From JAAYBT01 sp964404395 (lineage in GTDB: Bacteria > Bacillota > Clostridia > Acetivibrionales > DTU013), in assembly GCA_964404395.1 (NCBI GenBank), contig CAYOKA010000026.1, positions 1 to 23,458 on the forward strand: DNA of 23,458 nucleotides. Direction: 5' to 3'. A model generated the notes under the pieces. It ran no database searches. It had not been told where the DNA came from and was given only the letters and a program-made list of their open reading frames with translations. This document shows positions 1-7,738 of the stretch, one piece after another. Both the position numbers and the translations under genes were made by a program. Positions within the stretch are counted from its first letter, which is position 1; the number at the start of each line of letters is the position of its first letter.

Positions 1-390
1 TTTTTCATCTTCGTCTTCGTCTGGTTGAGATGAGGCGTTCAATCCTTTGTTAGCTGGGATTACCCCACTTCCATCGCCAAGGCTATGCGAAGGGTTGAAC
101 CCCGCACCGGGCATCGCTTCTCCTGCTGTTTGTGCCGACCTTCCCTTGTTGTAAAAAAGAATGGATGTAGAGGACACCAATACTATAAGCGCTATAATGA
201 AAAGCAAAATTCTTAAATTTCGCTTTTCATCCATTTTACTTGTCCTTGATAAGCCCTTTATCTGTTTAGCTGAAGGTTCACTGAGTTTATCTGTATGAAT
301 ATTTTCTTTTAGATTATCAATTGATGTCCCACAATACCCACAAAACCGAGTGCCTTCTTTTATCGACTTCCCACATGATCTGCAAATCAT
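1..390 (-). CDS. Zinc-ribbon single-pass membrane protein, 5' part only
   Basis: An open frame starts with ATG at 390 and stays open to the window edge (130 codons, no stop), so the C-terminal part is missing. The start is backed by AGGAGA about ten bases upstream. The protein begins with a short zinc ribbon: CxxC pairs at residues 3/6 and 17/20 (MICRSCG and FCGYCG). A polar linker follows, then one hydrophobic segment at about residues 59-80, then a low-complexity acidic stretch. With the ribbon before the single membrane span, the expected topology is cytoplasmic ribbon and extracellular C-terminus. Such zinc-ribbon/TM proteins are common in Clostridia and usually carry a variable extracellular domain, which cannot be identified here. 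It lies on the same strand as the neighbouring sensor and repeat-protein genes and has the shared RTGACTTTATTC motif upstream. The CDS is well supported; its function is unknown. Confidence 0.82.
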   Translation of the reverse strand, partial: MICRSCGKSIKEGTRFCGYCGTSIDNLKENIHTDKLSEPSAKQIKGLSRTSKMDEKRNLRILLFIIALIVLVSSTSILFYNKGRSAQTAGEAMPGAGFNPSHSLGDGSGVIPANKGLNASSQPDEDEDEK

Positions 391-448
391 AAGATCCCCA
401 TCTCCTTTACATTGATAACACATTTATTATCAAGCGATATAGCAAGAC

Positions 449-460
449 GAATAAAGTCAC
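449..460 (-). promoter_or_regulatory. Candidate operator motif GTGACTTTATTC (site A)
   Basis: On the minus strand this site reads GTGACTTTATTC, ending about 58 bases upstream of the zinc-ribbon gene start. It matches the motif ahead of the histidine kinase (6458-6469), that in the kinase relic (795-806) and the plus-strand copy at 947-958. The core resembles an imperfect dyad TGA-N6-TCA. Binding by the adjacent LuxR-type regulator is inference only. Confidence 0.35.
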
Positions 461-514
461 AAAAAGCAGTTTATACTCAATTTTATTGTTAATTTAATAT
501 GTTTTGCCATACCT

Positions 515-806
515 GTCTTCACAGAAGGTAGAAGAATCAGCACTTTTATGGCATCGTCATATTGCTTTATTCGCTTTATAGCTGCAATCTGACAGGCATC
601 TGCACATTTATCAGTACAATATCCGGCCTGCTGCGTTTTCAGAATTCAACAGCCTCAATGCCGTTTTGCAGCAACTATTATGATATATACCGCTATACCA
701 AACCTTACTTCAATGCTCAATATCTAGTCACCCCCCAGTCAAGAGCAAACTATTGTTGGCTTAATTATACATACCTTTCCAGCTAAAATATAGTGAAAAA
801 AGTCAT
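515..806 (-). pseudogene. Collapsed relic of a duplicated histidine kinase/response regulator pair
   Basis: This segment matches two separate parts of the intact two-component genes further right. Bases 515-670 match the receiver-domain part of the response regulator (about 4397-4560). Bases 671-733 match the first codons of the kinase (about 6331-6390), and 734-806 match the kinase upstream region (about 6418-6469). Everything between kinase codon about 18 and the receiver domain is deleted. The junction lies at AGCAA, a 5-base sequence found at both parent breakpoints. The regulator part also lacks 1 base near 530 and 7 bases near 593 relative to the intact gene, so it is frameshifted. From the conserved kinase TTG start the frame stops a few codons after the junction. 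It is an unexpressed or functionless remnant of a former paralogous kinase/regulator locus. The match was made by eye and similarity is high. Confidence 0.85.
795..806 (-). promoter_or_regulatory. Relic copy of the kinase-promoter motif (site C)
   Basis: On the minus strand this reads ATGACTTTTTTC, in the same position relative to the conserved -10-like TATAAT as the intact kinase site at 6458-6469. One base differs from the other copies. Confidence 0.3.
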
Positions 807-946
807 CTTTTTCAAAAAAGAATCCCTTTACTTTTTAATGTCACTTATGGTGATGTTTGTGATTTACTATGTCAAACCAATGTTTAGTTAACTAGGTTAC
901 TAAATAAAAACCATAGTCATCCATAAATTATAATTTTACTTTTTTT

Positions 947-958
947 GTGACTTTATTC
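947..958 (+). promoter_or_regulatory. Candidate operator motif GTGACTTTATTC (site B), with TATAAT downstream
   Basis: This plus-strand copy is identical to site A in inverted orientation, and the identity extends over the flanking T-run (942-958 against 449-465). A TATAAT follows at 985-990 and the hairpin at 1001-1028 comes just after. No plus-strand gene follows, so it may be an orphaned control region or may serve a short RNA. Confidence 0.3.
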
Positions 959-1000
959 ATCTATTTGTTTAGTTCAAATCACTATATAATAAGAGGCAAA

Positions 1001-1028
1001 CGGAGGATAGCCGAATTGGTATCCTCCG
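1001..1028 (-). terminator. Hairpin, probable terminator of the repeat-protein transcript
   Basis: CGGAGGATA at 1001-1009 pairs perfectly with TATCCTCCG at 1020-1028 across a 10-base loop. On the minus strand the stem is followed by TTTGCCTCTTATT, a moderately U-rich tail, about 195 bases after the WG-repeat stop codon. The tail is imperfect, and the hairpin could instead act on a plus-strand transcript from the 985-990 TATAAT. Confidence 0.45.
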
Positions 1029-1222
1029 TAAATTACTGTATATTTGTTAAAAGTTGAGTAAAATAGCGGCTTTTTCAGCGGTTCGCACTTGTCGCCTTGT
1101 CCCCCTATCACTATTGGGTGGTCATCCCCGATATAGGAAGATTCGTCATATCTTGTAAATCAACCAGTTTTGATCCAAAGGCAGCGGTATTATTAATGCA
1201 GGAATATCATAAGCTTGTTCAG
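1029..1222. other. Non-coding stretch after the WG-repeat gene
   Basis: No gene is convincing here. Together with 391-1028 it forms a gap of about 830 bases whose only recognisable contents are the two-component relic, three copies of the RTGACTTTATTC motif and one hairpin. A minus-strand frame of about 31 codons ending near 1130 is open but has no start site or recognisable family. Confidence 0.5.
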
Positions 1223-2506
1223 TTAATTAGAAGTATCACTGGCTTGCTTAGTTAATGGATTGGTCAAAATACCGGTACAGCCGTCCTTTACAACTACTAC
1301 CACATCTTCATAAAATCTACCCACATAATCATATATAAGTGGTACTACTTCCTTACCGTTTTTGTCTATATAACCATACATGCCTTCTTTCCCAACCCTA
1401 ATCAACCCTCCGCTAAAGCCTTCGGCATAACCATATATAAGCGGCACTGCTACCTTACCGGTTTTGTCTATGTAGATACAAGTACCGTCTTTCAAAACCT
1501 TCGCCAGCCCGTTACTAAAACTCTCCGCATCATCATAAATAAGCGGAACTACTTCCTTGCCGCTTTTGTCTACAAAGCCCCATTTCCCGCTTTTTTTAAC
1601 CTTTGCAAGCCCCTCGCTGAAGTTCCCGACAGTATTATACATAAGCGGAACTGCTTCCTTGCCGGTTTTGTCAACGAAACCCCATAACCAATCTTTTCTA
1701 ACCCTTGCGAGCCCTTCCTCAAAGTCACCGACATCAACATATACAAGCGGTATCGCCTTCTTGCCGGTCTTGTCGACAAAGCCATATTTCCCATATTTTA
1801 TAACCCATGCAAGCCCTTCTCTAAACCTGCCGGCTTCACCATATTTTAGCGGTATCACTTCCTTGCCGGTTTTGTCTACAAAGCCATGTTTATAATTTTC
1901 ACTAACCCTTGCGAGTCCTTCGCTAAAGCTTTCGGCATAATCGTATACAAGCGGTATCGCCTCCTTGCCGGTTTTGTCGACAAAGCCATATTTATCATCT
2001 TTAGAAACCGCTGCCAACCCTTCACTAAAATCGCCAGCATTATCATATTTAAGCGGCATAATCGCCTTGCCGGTTTTGTCTACAAAGCCATATTTCCAAT
2101 CTTTAGAAACCCTTGCAAGTCCTTCGCTAAAGTCATAGGCATATTTATCTGCAAGCGGTACTATTAACTTGCCGACTCTGTCAACCAAGCCCCATTTCTC
2201 ATCTTCATTAACCCTTGCAAGCCCTTCGCTAAAGTCATCGACATAATTGTATACAAGCGGTACTACTAACTTGCCGGCTTTGTCTATAAAGCCACATTTA
2301 CCATCTTTAAAAACCCTTGCAAGCCCTTCGCTAAAGTCACCGGTATAATCATAGCCCTCTCTAAGCCAGATTACCCCGTCATTGGCTGTGTGAAGCGTAG
2401 GCGAAGGTAAAGTTGCCGTAAACGGAATAGCTATATTCGTCATACTTTCAACTCTGGTAGGGATATGTTCATATCGGTTTCCCCATTGAAAAAGACTCCC
2501 ATCCAT
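1223..2506 (-). CDS. WG-repeat protein; probably the 3' part of a split RCC1-WG gene
   Basis: The 427-residue frame consists mainly of WG (KWG/TGK-type) repeats. From about residue 56 there are ten full units of 34 residues and a degenerate eleventh, each like FSEGLARV-(9)-GFVDKTGKE-(3)-PLxYDYAxD. WG repeats are beta-rich and often occur in surface or secreted bacterial proteins; their ligand is usually unknown. The first residues (KMDGSLFQWGN-like context) are the middle of an RCC1 repeat, and the same frame reads one more RCC1 unit upstream of the ATG (AWGNNG, then PVKILNQ and VSAGSFH) as far as about 2640. There is no Shine-Dalgarno sequence before 2506 and no signal peptide. The frame is therefore best read as the downstream half of the gene starting at 3968, separated by a frameshift. 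Expression on its own is doubtful. Confidence 0.8.
   Translation of the reverse strand: MDGSLFQWGNRYEHIPTRVESMTNIAIPFTATLPSPTLHTANDGVIWLREGYDYTGDFSEGLARVFKDGKCGFIDKAGKLVVPLVYNYVDDFSEGLARVNEDEKWGLVDRVGKLIVPLADKYAYDFSEGLARVSKDWKYGFVDKTGKAIMPLKYDNAGDFSEGLAAVSKDDKYGFVDKTGKEAIPLVYDYAESFSEGLARVSENYKHGFVDKTGKEVIPLKYGEAGRFREGLAWVIKYGKYGFVDKTGKKAIPLVYVDVGDFEEGLARVRKDWLWGFVDKTGKEAVPLMYNTVGNFSEGLAKVKKSGKWGFVDKSGKEVVPLIYDDAESFSNGLAKVLKDGTCIYIDKTGKVAVPLIYGYAEGFSGGLIRVGKEGMYGYIDKNGKEVVPLIYDYVGRFYEDVVVVVKDGCTGILTNPLTKQASDTSN
1260..2340 (-). repeat. Tandem 102-bp array coding ten to eleven WG units
   Basis: Direct DNA repeats with a period of 102 bases (34 codons) underlie the WG repeats. Phrases such as CCGGTTTTGTCTACAAAGCC recur with small changes about once per unit. 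Units 3-8 are the most alike, while the first two and last three are more diverged, as expected for an array that expands by unequal recombination in its centre. Confidence 0.85.
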
Positions 2507-2618
2507 TTTTACAGCTATTACGTGAAAGCTACCCGCACTGACGCATGCGACCTGATTAAGGATCTTTACCGGAACTAGCTCCGATTTATCAAAACCAATG
2601 CCAAGCTGACGTGTACCA

Positions 2619-3968
2619 TTATTCCCCCATGCCCGCCTCTGTTCCCTTAATTGAAACTGCTAGCTTAGTCGGTTTTTGAGGTTTACCCGCCATAACCTTG
2701 ACCGGAATTGATCTGTCTTTCGTTGTACCGTCTCCGAGCTGGCCTAAAAAATTGTATCCCCATGCCCAAATACTTCCGTCTGTTTTTACCGCTATAGTAT
2801 GTTCATCTCCTGTATAAACAGATGTGACATCGCTCATTATTTTTACTGGTAAACTTTGAATAACATACAATTCAGCTAAATCCTTACTGTTCCCTTTCCC
2901 ACCATTTCCAAACTGTCCAAAGCGGTTTGCACCCCAGCCCCAAAGGCTTCCATCCTTCTTAATTGCCATTGTATGACTTCCGGAGGAGCTAACCGAAACT
3001 ACATCCTCCATAATCTTGATCGGTATCCGTCTTTCTTTTTTGGTACCATCCCCTAAACTACCAGAAAAATTGTGCCCCCATACCCAAAGGCTCCCATCCT
3101 TTTTAATTATCCAACCGTTAGATACAGAAGCTACATCATCCATTAGTTTTACTGGAGCGTTATGAATCTCAGGGTCATTCGCATCAGTTGAGCTATTCTC
3201 TAAACCTTCAATACCAATCCTCCCCCAGCCCCATAGGCTTCCATCCGTTTTGATTGCAAACGTGTTGTTAGCATCAACGCTAACATAATCTACATTTTCC
3301 ATAATCCTAACCGGTGAAAACCTATCAATGGCTGTGCCATCTCCAATTTGTCCATTAAAGTTTCCACCCCATGTCCATAGACTGCCATCTGCTTTAACCG
3401 CCACAGTGCGGGCATATGCAGTATAGACTGAAACTACATCCTCCATAATTTTCACCGGTATATATCTGTCTTCTCTTGTTCCGTCACCGAGCTCTCCCAA
3501 GCTGTTTTCCCCACATCCCCAGAGACTCCCATCAGTCTTGATTACCATATAATGCTCTATTCCGGCACTAACATATGCTACCTCGTCCATTATTTTTTCA
3601 GGCCTTTTACTATGAAATTCGAAGGATGCATTATGTCCCCAGCCCCAGAGACTTCTATCAGTTTTGATGGCCATCACGTAATAGTATCCGTTACTTATGA
3701 AAGTAACATTGTCCATGATTTTAAGCGGTAATGTTTGATATGGGATGGCAAGTCCTTCAAAAATGCCATTATACTTGCCGTTAGTGCCGAGTCTATCGGA
3801 ATCATTCCTTCCCCAGACCCAGACACTTCCGTCGGGTCTTAATACTATGTTTGAGCCTCCTTCAACAGAAACAAAAGTCCCTGATCCATCTTCTGCCCGC
3901 ACCTGTATAACCGTCATCGAGGTAATCATTACAATTATCAGGAATAATCGAGTAATTCTCTTAAACAA
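2619..3968 (-). CDS. Secreted RCC1-repeat protein; 5' part of a split RCC1-WG gene
   Basis: A TTG start at 3968 is preferred over the ATG at 3986 because GGAGGG lies six bases before it and it leaves a clean signal peptide: FKR, a hydrophobic core (LFLIIVMITSMTVI), then VRA-ED at about residues 24-27. About eight RCC1/alpha-tubulin-suppressor repeats follow, each with the pattern VS-(4)-H-(2)-AIKTDGSLWGWG-(5)-GQLGDGT-(6)-PVKIM. RCC1 repeats fold as beta-propeller blades; secreted bacterial versions have no settled function. The frame ends in a ninth, distorted unit (LAVSIKGTEAGMGE) just where the +1 frame resumes recognisable RCC1 sequence. Alignment to the other units suggests a deletion of about five bases after the AIK codons near 2640. 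The stop lies about 110 bases before the ATG of the WG frame. The gene follows the response regulator by 33 bases, so it may be its co-transcribed output. Confidence 0.82.
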   Translation of the reverse strand: MFKRITRLFLIIVMITSMTVIQVRAEDGSGTFVSVEGGSNIVLRPDGSVWVWGRNDSDRLGTNGKYNGIFEGLAIPYQTLPLKIMDNVTFISNGYYYVMAIKTDRSLWGWGHNASFEFHSKRPEKIMDEVAYVSAGIEHYMVIKTDGSLWGCGENSLGELGDGTREDRYIPVKIMEDVVSVYTAYARTVAVKADGSLWTWGGNFNGQIGDGTAIDRFSPVRIMENVDYVSVDANNTFAIKTDGSLWGWGRIGIEGLENSSTDANDPEIHNAPVKLMDDVASVSNGWIIKKDGSLWVWGHNFSGSLGDGTKKERRIPIKIMEDVVSVSSSGSHTMAIKKDGSLWGWGANRFGQFGNGGKGNSKDLAELYVIQSLPVKIMSDVTSVYTGDEHTIAVKTDGSIWAWGYNFLGQLGDGTTKDRSIPVKVMAGKPQKPTKLAVSIKGTEAGMGE

Positions 3969-4001
3969 TATAATCCCTCCATTCATTTTTCCGCTAGTCT
4001 C

Positions 4002-4655
4002 CTACAGCCCGTGCCTTGCGCCCCAGACTGCCAACTCCTTGCAATTTCGCAATTCAAGCTTTGACAGTATTTTGGTGATATGATTTTTAACAACACCTTC
4101 CGTCGTATAGATTTCATTGGCAATCTCACTATTCTTTTTGCCTGCTGTTATAAGCTTTATTACTTCCACTTCTTTGTCGGTCAAATTCAATCCATCAAGA
4201 GAATCCACAATTGCATTGCTTCCTTCGATTTGCAGGTTTCCGTACTGATTTACAAGTCTGTCATAGACCTCTTCATTTAAAATCCGCAAGCCCTTGCAGG
4301 TGTTTATAATCGTGGAATTGAATTTCTCTATGTCGCTAATTTGTTTTAATATATAGCCGTCGCACTTGTTGCCCAAGGCCTTGGATATGTATTTGTCTTC
4401 ACAGAAGGTAGTAAGAATCAGCACTTTTATGGCATCGTCATATTGCTTTATTTGCTTTGTAGCTTCAATCCCATCCATGACAGGCATCTGCACATCCATC
4501 AGTACAATATCCGGCCTGCTGCGTTTGCAGAATTCAACAGCCGCAAGACCGTTTTGAGCAAGACCGATTGCTTTCAGCTCGCCACTGCTTTCTATGATCC
4601 TTTTGACCGCTTCCATAAACAACGGCTCATCATCAACAATCAATACCCTCAACAT
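4002..4655 (-). CDS. LuxR/NarL-family response regulator
   Basis: This is a DNA-binding response regulator of 217 residues. The ATG at 4655 is chosen because GGGAGG lies five bases upstream; a GTG at 4670 is the only longer alternative. The receiver domain (about 1-120) has the acidic pair D8/D9, phospho-acceptor D54 (VLMDVQMPVMDG), T82/T83 and K104. A LuxR-type helix-turn-helix occupies about 150-217 (LTDKEVEVIKLITAGKKNSEIA and TEGVVKNHITKILSKL; the first is split by a few residues from the second). The first bases overlap the kinase gene by 23 bases, so the pair is translationally coupled and very probably cognate. The RCC1-repeat gene follows 33 bases downstream and is the nearest candidate target. 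A decayed second copy of part of this gene lies at 515-670. The family call is firm; the signal and regulon are unknown. Confidence 0.95.
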   Translation of the reverse strand: MLRVLIVDDEPLFMEAVKRIIESSGELKAIGLAQNGLAAVEFCKRSRPDIVLMDVQMPVMDGIEATKQIKQYDDAIKVLILTTFCEDKYISKALGNKCDGYILKQISDIEKFNSTIINTCKGLRILNEEVYDRLVNQYGNLQIEGSNAIVDSLDGLNLTDKEVEVIKLITAGKKNSEIANEIYTTEGVVKNHITKILSKLELRNCKELAVWGARHGL

Positions 4656-6384
4656 ATGATCCTCCCACACTGCCGCGCCTGAATTTCAAAGGTCGTATTG
4701 CATGACCGTACGGCAGCGAAATCCTAATATTAAAGCCGCCGTCACTTGGTGATCCAAAATCAGCCCTTCCTCCGACAGACCTCACTTTTTCTTTTATCCC
4801 TGTCAATCCCTTGTTTTTAATGATGTTGCTACATCCTTCTCCATCATCGGATATGTAAAGCTTTATTTCATCCGGCGAAAACACCAGATTAATAAAGACT
4901 ACTTTGGCTTTCCCGTGATAAAAAGAATTGTTCAGCGCTTCTTGGCATGTCTTATAAATGAGTTCTGCATATTTAACCTTTTTCACGGTCTCCTCATCAG
5001 CACCTGTATAATTAAAATGAACAACCACACCTACGGTCTCCAGCTTTTTAAACAGAGAATTCAGAGCCCAGACTAGCCCGTATTTCTCTAATTCAAGTGG
5101 CGTCAGATCCTCAACAATACGTCGCAGGTGCAAGATGCCGCTGGTTGCTGCGCTGTGCGCTTGTATAAGGCAACTCTTTATTTCCTCGGAGTCGCTGAAC
5201 ATTTCAATAGCATACTTAAGATTTGCGCTAATGGCCATGATGCAGCTTCCAAGAGTATCATGCAGATCCCCGGACAATCGGTTACGTTCGTGGTTAAGCG
5301 TCCTTCTTTTTAGTTCAGAAACGTCCCTGATGGAAACTATGCTTCCAATATGGTTGTCATAATTGTCAAATAGCGGTTTTACGCACAAGCTATAATATAC
5401 TTTCACACTTTTACCGCCCTGGAGCCTGTTAACAGTAAATAGGGTATATCGGGTGTTATTAAATTGATTACGATTATCTATAAAGGTAGTCACAAGCTGT
5501 TCGATTTGATCAGCATCTTCTATGTGCTTGCAGATAGGTTTGAGAAACTCCGTTATGCATTTCTTGTTTCTTATATCCAGAATATCCGAAAACTCATTTG
5601 CTGCAGACTTATTGTAATCAACAATGCCATTTTTCTCATTCAATATGAGTATTGCTTCCTCCATACTGCTAAATATGCTGTTGACCGCTACAGGCGTTAT
5701 ATCTATAAGCTTTAGTCTGAATATCGCAATGGACATGAATGCAAGCCATACGGAAAAACTAACTGGTACATAGTCAAAATAGGCTTTTATGATTTGTTTG
5801 GAGGTCAATATGTTAACTGCCAATACGGTCAGAACTGCCATGATGATGAGAAGATTTCGCGGTTTAGTTATTTTGTCACTTTCCAGTGATTTCCTAATAA
5901 CAAATACCATCCCTATAATTGCATAAACTATAGTCAATATATAATTTAGCTTAAAAAAGATGCCCCACTGTGTTGTCCATCCATTTTCGTCCATTAATCT
6001 TTCCGCTATTATTAGATAAAAATAATTCTTCGTAAACGCTGGAAAATAGAATACAAAATGTGGTAAGAGGAGCAGTGCTATGATATACCTGTTTTGTTTG
6101 TTCATTAACCCGCAATAATACAATGCAAATATCAGCCAGAATCCTCCGATGAACATAATGGGAAATAAACCGACACGGTCAATCATCAGCGTTTCCTCCG
6201 CGCTTCTAGCCATATTCTCAATTATCGCTACAAACATCCACATTGAAATAAGCGCATGACATGCCATCAGGCTGTATAATACAGGTGTCTTCCTTGCTTT
6301 GATATAAATAAACGTGGATATGACAGCGCAAGCAACAATTAATATGATATACACCGCTATGCCAAACCTTATCTCAACACTCAA
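4633..6384 (-). CDS. 7TM sensor histidine kinase (HisKA_3 type)
   Basis: A TTG at 6384 is preferred as the start because GGGGGTGAT lies about six bases upstream, and the relic copy at 671-733 keeps the same TTG and ribosome-binding site; the ATG at 6405 has none. The protein then has 583 residues. Seven hydrophobic segments fill about residues 8-225, matching the 7TM sensor type of N-terminus. A PAS-like domain follows (about 235-360), then the HisKA_3 dimerisation helix with the phosphorylated histidine in NRLSGDLHDTLG (H375). The HATPase_c domain shows the N box (QEALNNSFYHGKA), DDGEG and GLTGIKEKV. This architecture belongs to the NarX/DesK-like kinases that pair with LuxR-type regulators, as here. 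The 3' end overlaps the regulator gene by 23 bases. The signal is unknown; the membrane part has no large extracellular domain, so a membrane or lipophilic cue is possible. Confidence 0.93.
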   Translation of the reverse strand: MSVEIRFGIAVYIILIVACAVISTFIYIKARKTPVLYSLMACHALISMWMFVAIIENMARSAEETLMIDRVGLFPIMFIGGFWLIFALYYCGLMNKQNRYIIALLLLPHFVFYFPAFTKNYFYLIIAERLMDENGWTTQWGIFFKLNYILTIVYAIIGMVFVIRKSLESDKITKPRNLLIIMAVLTVLAVNILTSKQIIKAYFDYVPVSFSVWLAFMSIAIFRLKLIDITPVAVNSIFSSMEEAILILNEKNGIVDYNKSAANEFSDILDIRNKKCITEFLKPICKHIEDADQIEQLVTTFIDNRNQFNNTRYTLFTVNRLQGGKSVKVYYSLCVKPLFDNYDNHIGSIVSIRDVSELKRRTLNHERNRLSGDLHDTLGSCIMAISANLKYAIEMFSDSEEIKSCLIQAHSAATSGILHLRRIVEDLTPLELEKYGLVWALNSLFKKLETVGVVVHFNYTGADEETVKKVKYAELIYKTCQEALNNSFYHGKAKVVFINLVFSPDEIKLYISDDGEGCSNIIKNKGLTGIKEKVRSVGGRADFGSPSDGGFNIRISLPYGHAIRPLKFRRGSVGGSYVEGIDC

Positions 6385-6426
6385 GACCAGATCACCCCCA
6401 TACAAATAAATAATTTTATCGGCTTA

Positions 6427-6469
6427 ATTATACATATATTTCAAACATAAATATAGTGAATAAAGTCAT
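6427..6469 (-). promoter_or_regulatory. Probable kinase promoter with upstream motif site D
   Basis: On the minus strand ATGACTTTATTC (6469-6458) is followed 25 bases later by TATAAT (6432-6427), about 43 bases before the TTG start. No good -35 box is seen at the proper distance, which fits an activator-dependent promoter. Both the motif and TATAAT are conserved in the relic at 734-806. Confidence 0.5.
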
Positions 6470-6667
6470 TTTATTGCCAATTATTTGTAACTCCCTTGGA
6501 AAGTTAAAACTGGTGATAAGAAAAATCAAATAATAGTTCTTTTGTTTTACATAAGAAATGCTTGCATCCAATAAACATTTTCTTAGAAAGACTGGATTTT
6601 TTATAGATAAAGTTGCATAATATAAAAAAGTGTATACATATGGGATAAAAGATAGGAGGTCTACACA

Positions 6668-7738
6668 TTGAAGCAAAAAATCACTATACAAAGAACAGAG
6701 CACCCGAAAGTCAAGCCCGATCAAAGGAATTTGGGGTTTGGCCGGTATTTCTCAGATCACATGTTTATATTGGACTACAGCATTGATAAAGGCTGGCATG
6801 ATCCCCGCATAGTACCTTATGGACCATTATCACTGGATCCCTCTACAATGGTATTCCACTATGGACAGGCCATTTTCGAGGGACTGAAGGCATATAAGTC
6901 TAAGAACGGGAAAATCAACCTTTTTAGGCCAGATATGAATATGAAAAGAATCAATAACTCAAATCAAAGAATGTCTATCCCGCCAATTGATGAAGAGGCA
7001 GCTGTTGAAGCGGTTAAAACCCTTGTATCAATAGACAGGGACTGGATACCGGATGAACCCGGCACATCCCTTTATATCCGCCCCTTTATTATTGCAACAG
7101 ACCCCTTTCTGGGAGTCAGAGCTTCAAACACATACAAGTTTATCATCATACTCTCCCCCAGCGGTGCTTATTACCCTGGCGGCATCAACCCCGTGAAAAT
7201 TCTGATAGAGGACGAATATGTACGTGCTGTCAGAGGTGGGACCGGCTTTGCGAAAACTGCCGCTAACTATGCGGCAAGCCTTAAGGCGCAAGAGGTAGCT
7301 CAAGACAAGGGCTATGTACAGGTATTGTGGCTTGATGGCGTTGAGAGAAAGTACATTGAGGAAGTTGGATCCATGAATGTATTTTTCAGGATAGGCGATG
7401 AGGTCGTGACGCCGTCGCTGGATGGCAGCATTCTCCCCGGTATCACAAGAGATTCTTGTATTCTCCTTTTAAAGCATTGGGGCATTAAGGTTACTGAAAG
7501 GAAGCTGGCTGTGAAGGAGCTATTTGATGCACATGCTGCGGGAAAGCTTGTTGAAGCATTTGGCACAGGTACCGCTGCAGTTGTTTCCCCGATCGGAGAG
7601 CTGAACTGGGACGGCAATGTGATTACTGTAGGCGGAGGAAAAATCGGCGAGCTTTCCGCAAAACTCTATGAAACTATTACAGGAATACAGAATGGCACAA
7701 TGAAAGACGAGCACAGCTGGATTAGTGAGGTAGAGTAA
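6668..7738 (+). CDS. ilvE: Branched-chain amino acid aminotransferase
   Basis: A PLP-dependent class IV aminotransferase that interconverts branched-chain amino acids and their 2-oxo acids with 2-oxoglutarate/glutamate, the last step of valine, leucine and isoleucine synthesis. The 356 residues match the longer BCAT type that resembles eukaryotic enzymes. Visible landmarks are HYGQAIFEGLKAY (64-76), the probable Schiff-base lysine K196 in GGTGFAKTAANYAASL, the EEVGSMN segment (231-237) and the phosphate-binding GTGTAAVVSPI (299-309). The start is TTG at 6668, supported by AGGAGG ending eight bases before it; no in-frame ATG fits. The gene stands alone, divergent from the histidine kinase, and is closed by a strong terminator at 7803-7839. 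No T-box leader was recognised in the 260 bases upstream. Confidence 0.96.
   Translation: MKQKITIQRTEHPKVKPDQRNLGFGRYFSDHMFILDYSIDKGWHDPRIVPYGPLSLDPSTMVFHYGQAIFEGLKAYKSKNGKINLFRPDMNMKRINNSNQRMSIPPIDEEAAVEAVKTLVSIDRDWIPDEPGTSLYIRPFIIATDPFLGVRASNTYKFIIILSPSGAYYPGGINPVKILIEDEYVRAVRGGTGFAKTAANYAASLKAQEVAQDKGYVQVLWLDGVERKYIEEVGSMNVFFRIGDEVVTPSLDGSILPGITRDSCILLLKHWGIKVTERKLAVKELFDAHAAGKLVEAFGTGTAAVVSPIGELNWDGNVITVGGGKIGELSAKLYETITGIQNGTMKDEHSWISEVE

Noticed and set aside
562..786. 74-codon plus-strand frame
   Set aside because: It is the antisense of the two-component relic and has no protein features or ribosome-binding site.
1029..1222. Open minus-strand stretch of about 31 codons ending in LPISGMTTQ
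   Set aside because: It is too short, with no start site and no recognisable family; it could be a lost C-terminus but nothing proves it.
1260..2340. CRISPR-like periodic repeats
   Set aside because: The 102-base period is fully explained by in-frame WG protein repeats, with no unique spacers between identical repeats.
6406..6667. T-box or other riboswitch ahead of ilvE
   Set aside because: No T-box sequence, specifier stem or terminator/antiterminator pair could be recognised in the leader.
6428..6724. 98-codon minus-strand frame between the kinase and ilvE
   Set aside because: It overlaps the ilvE start and its ribosome-binding site, has no good Shine-Dalgarno sequence and covers the kinase promoter region.
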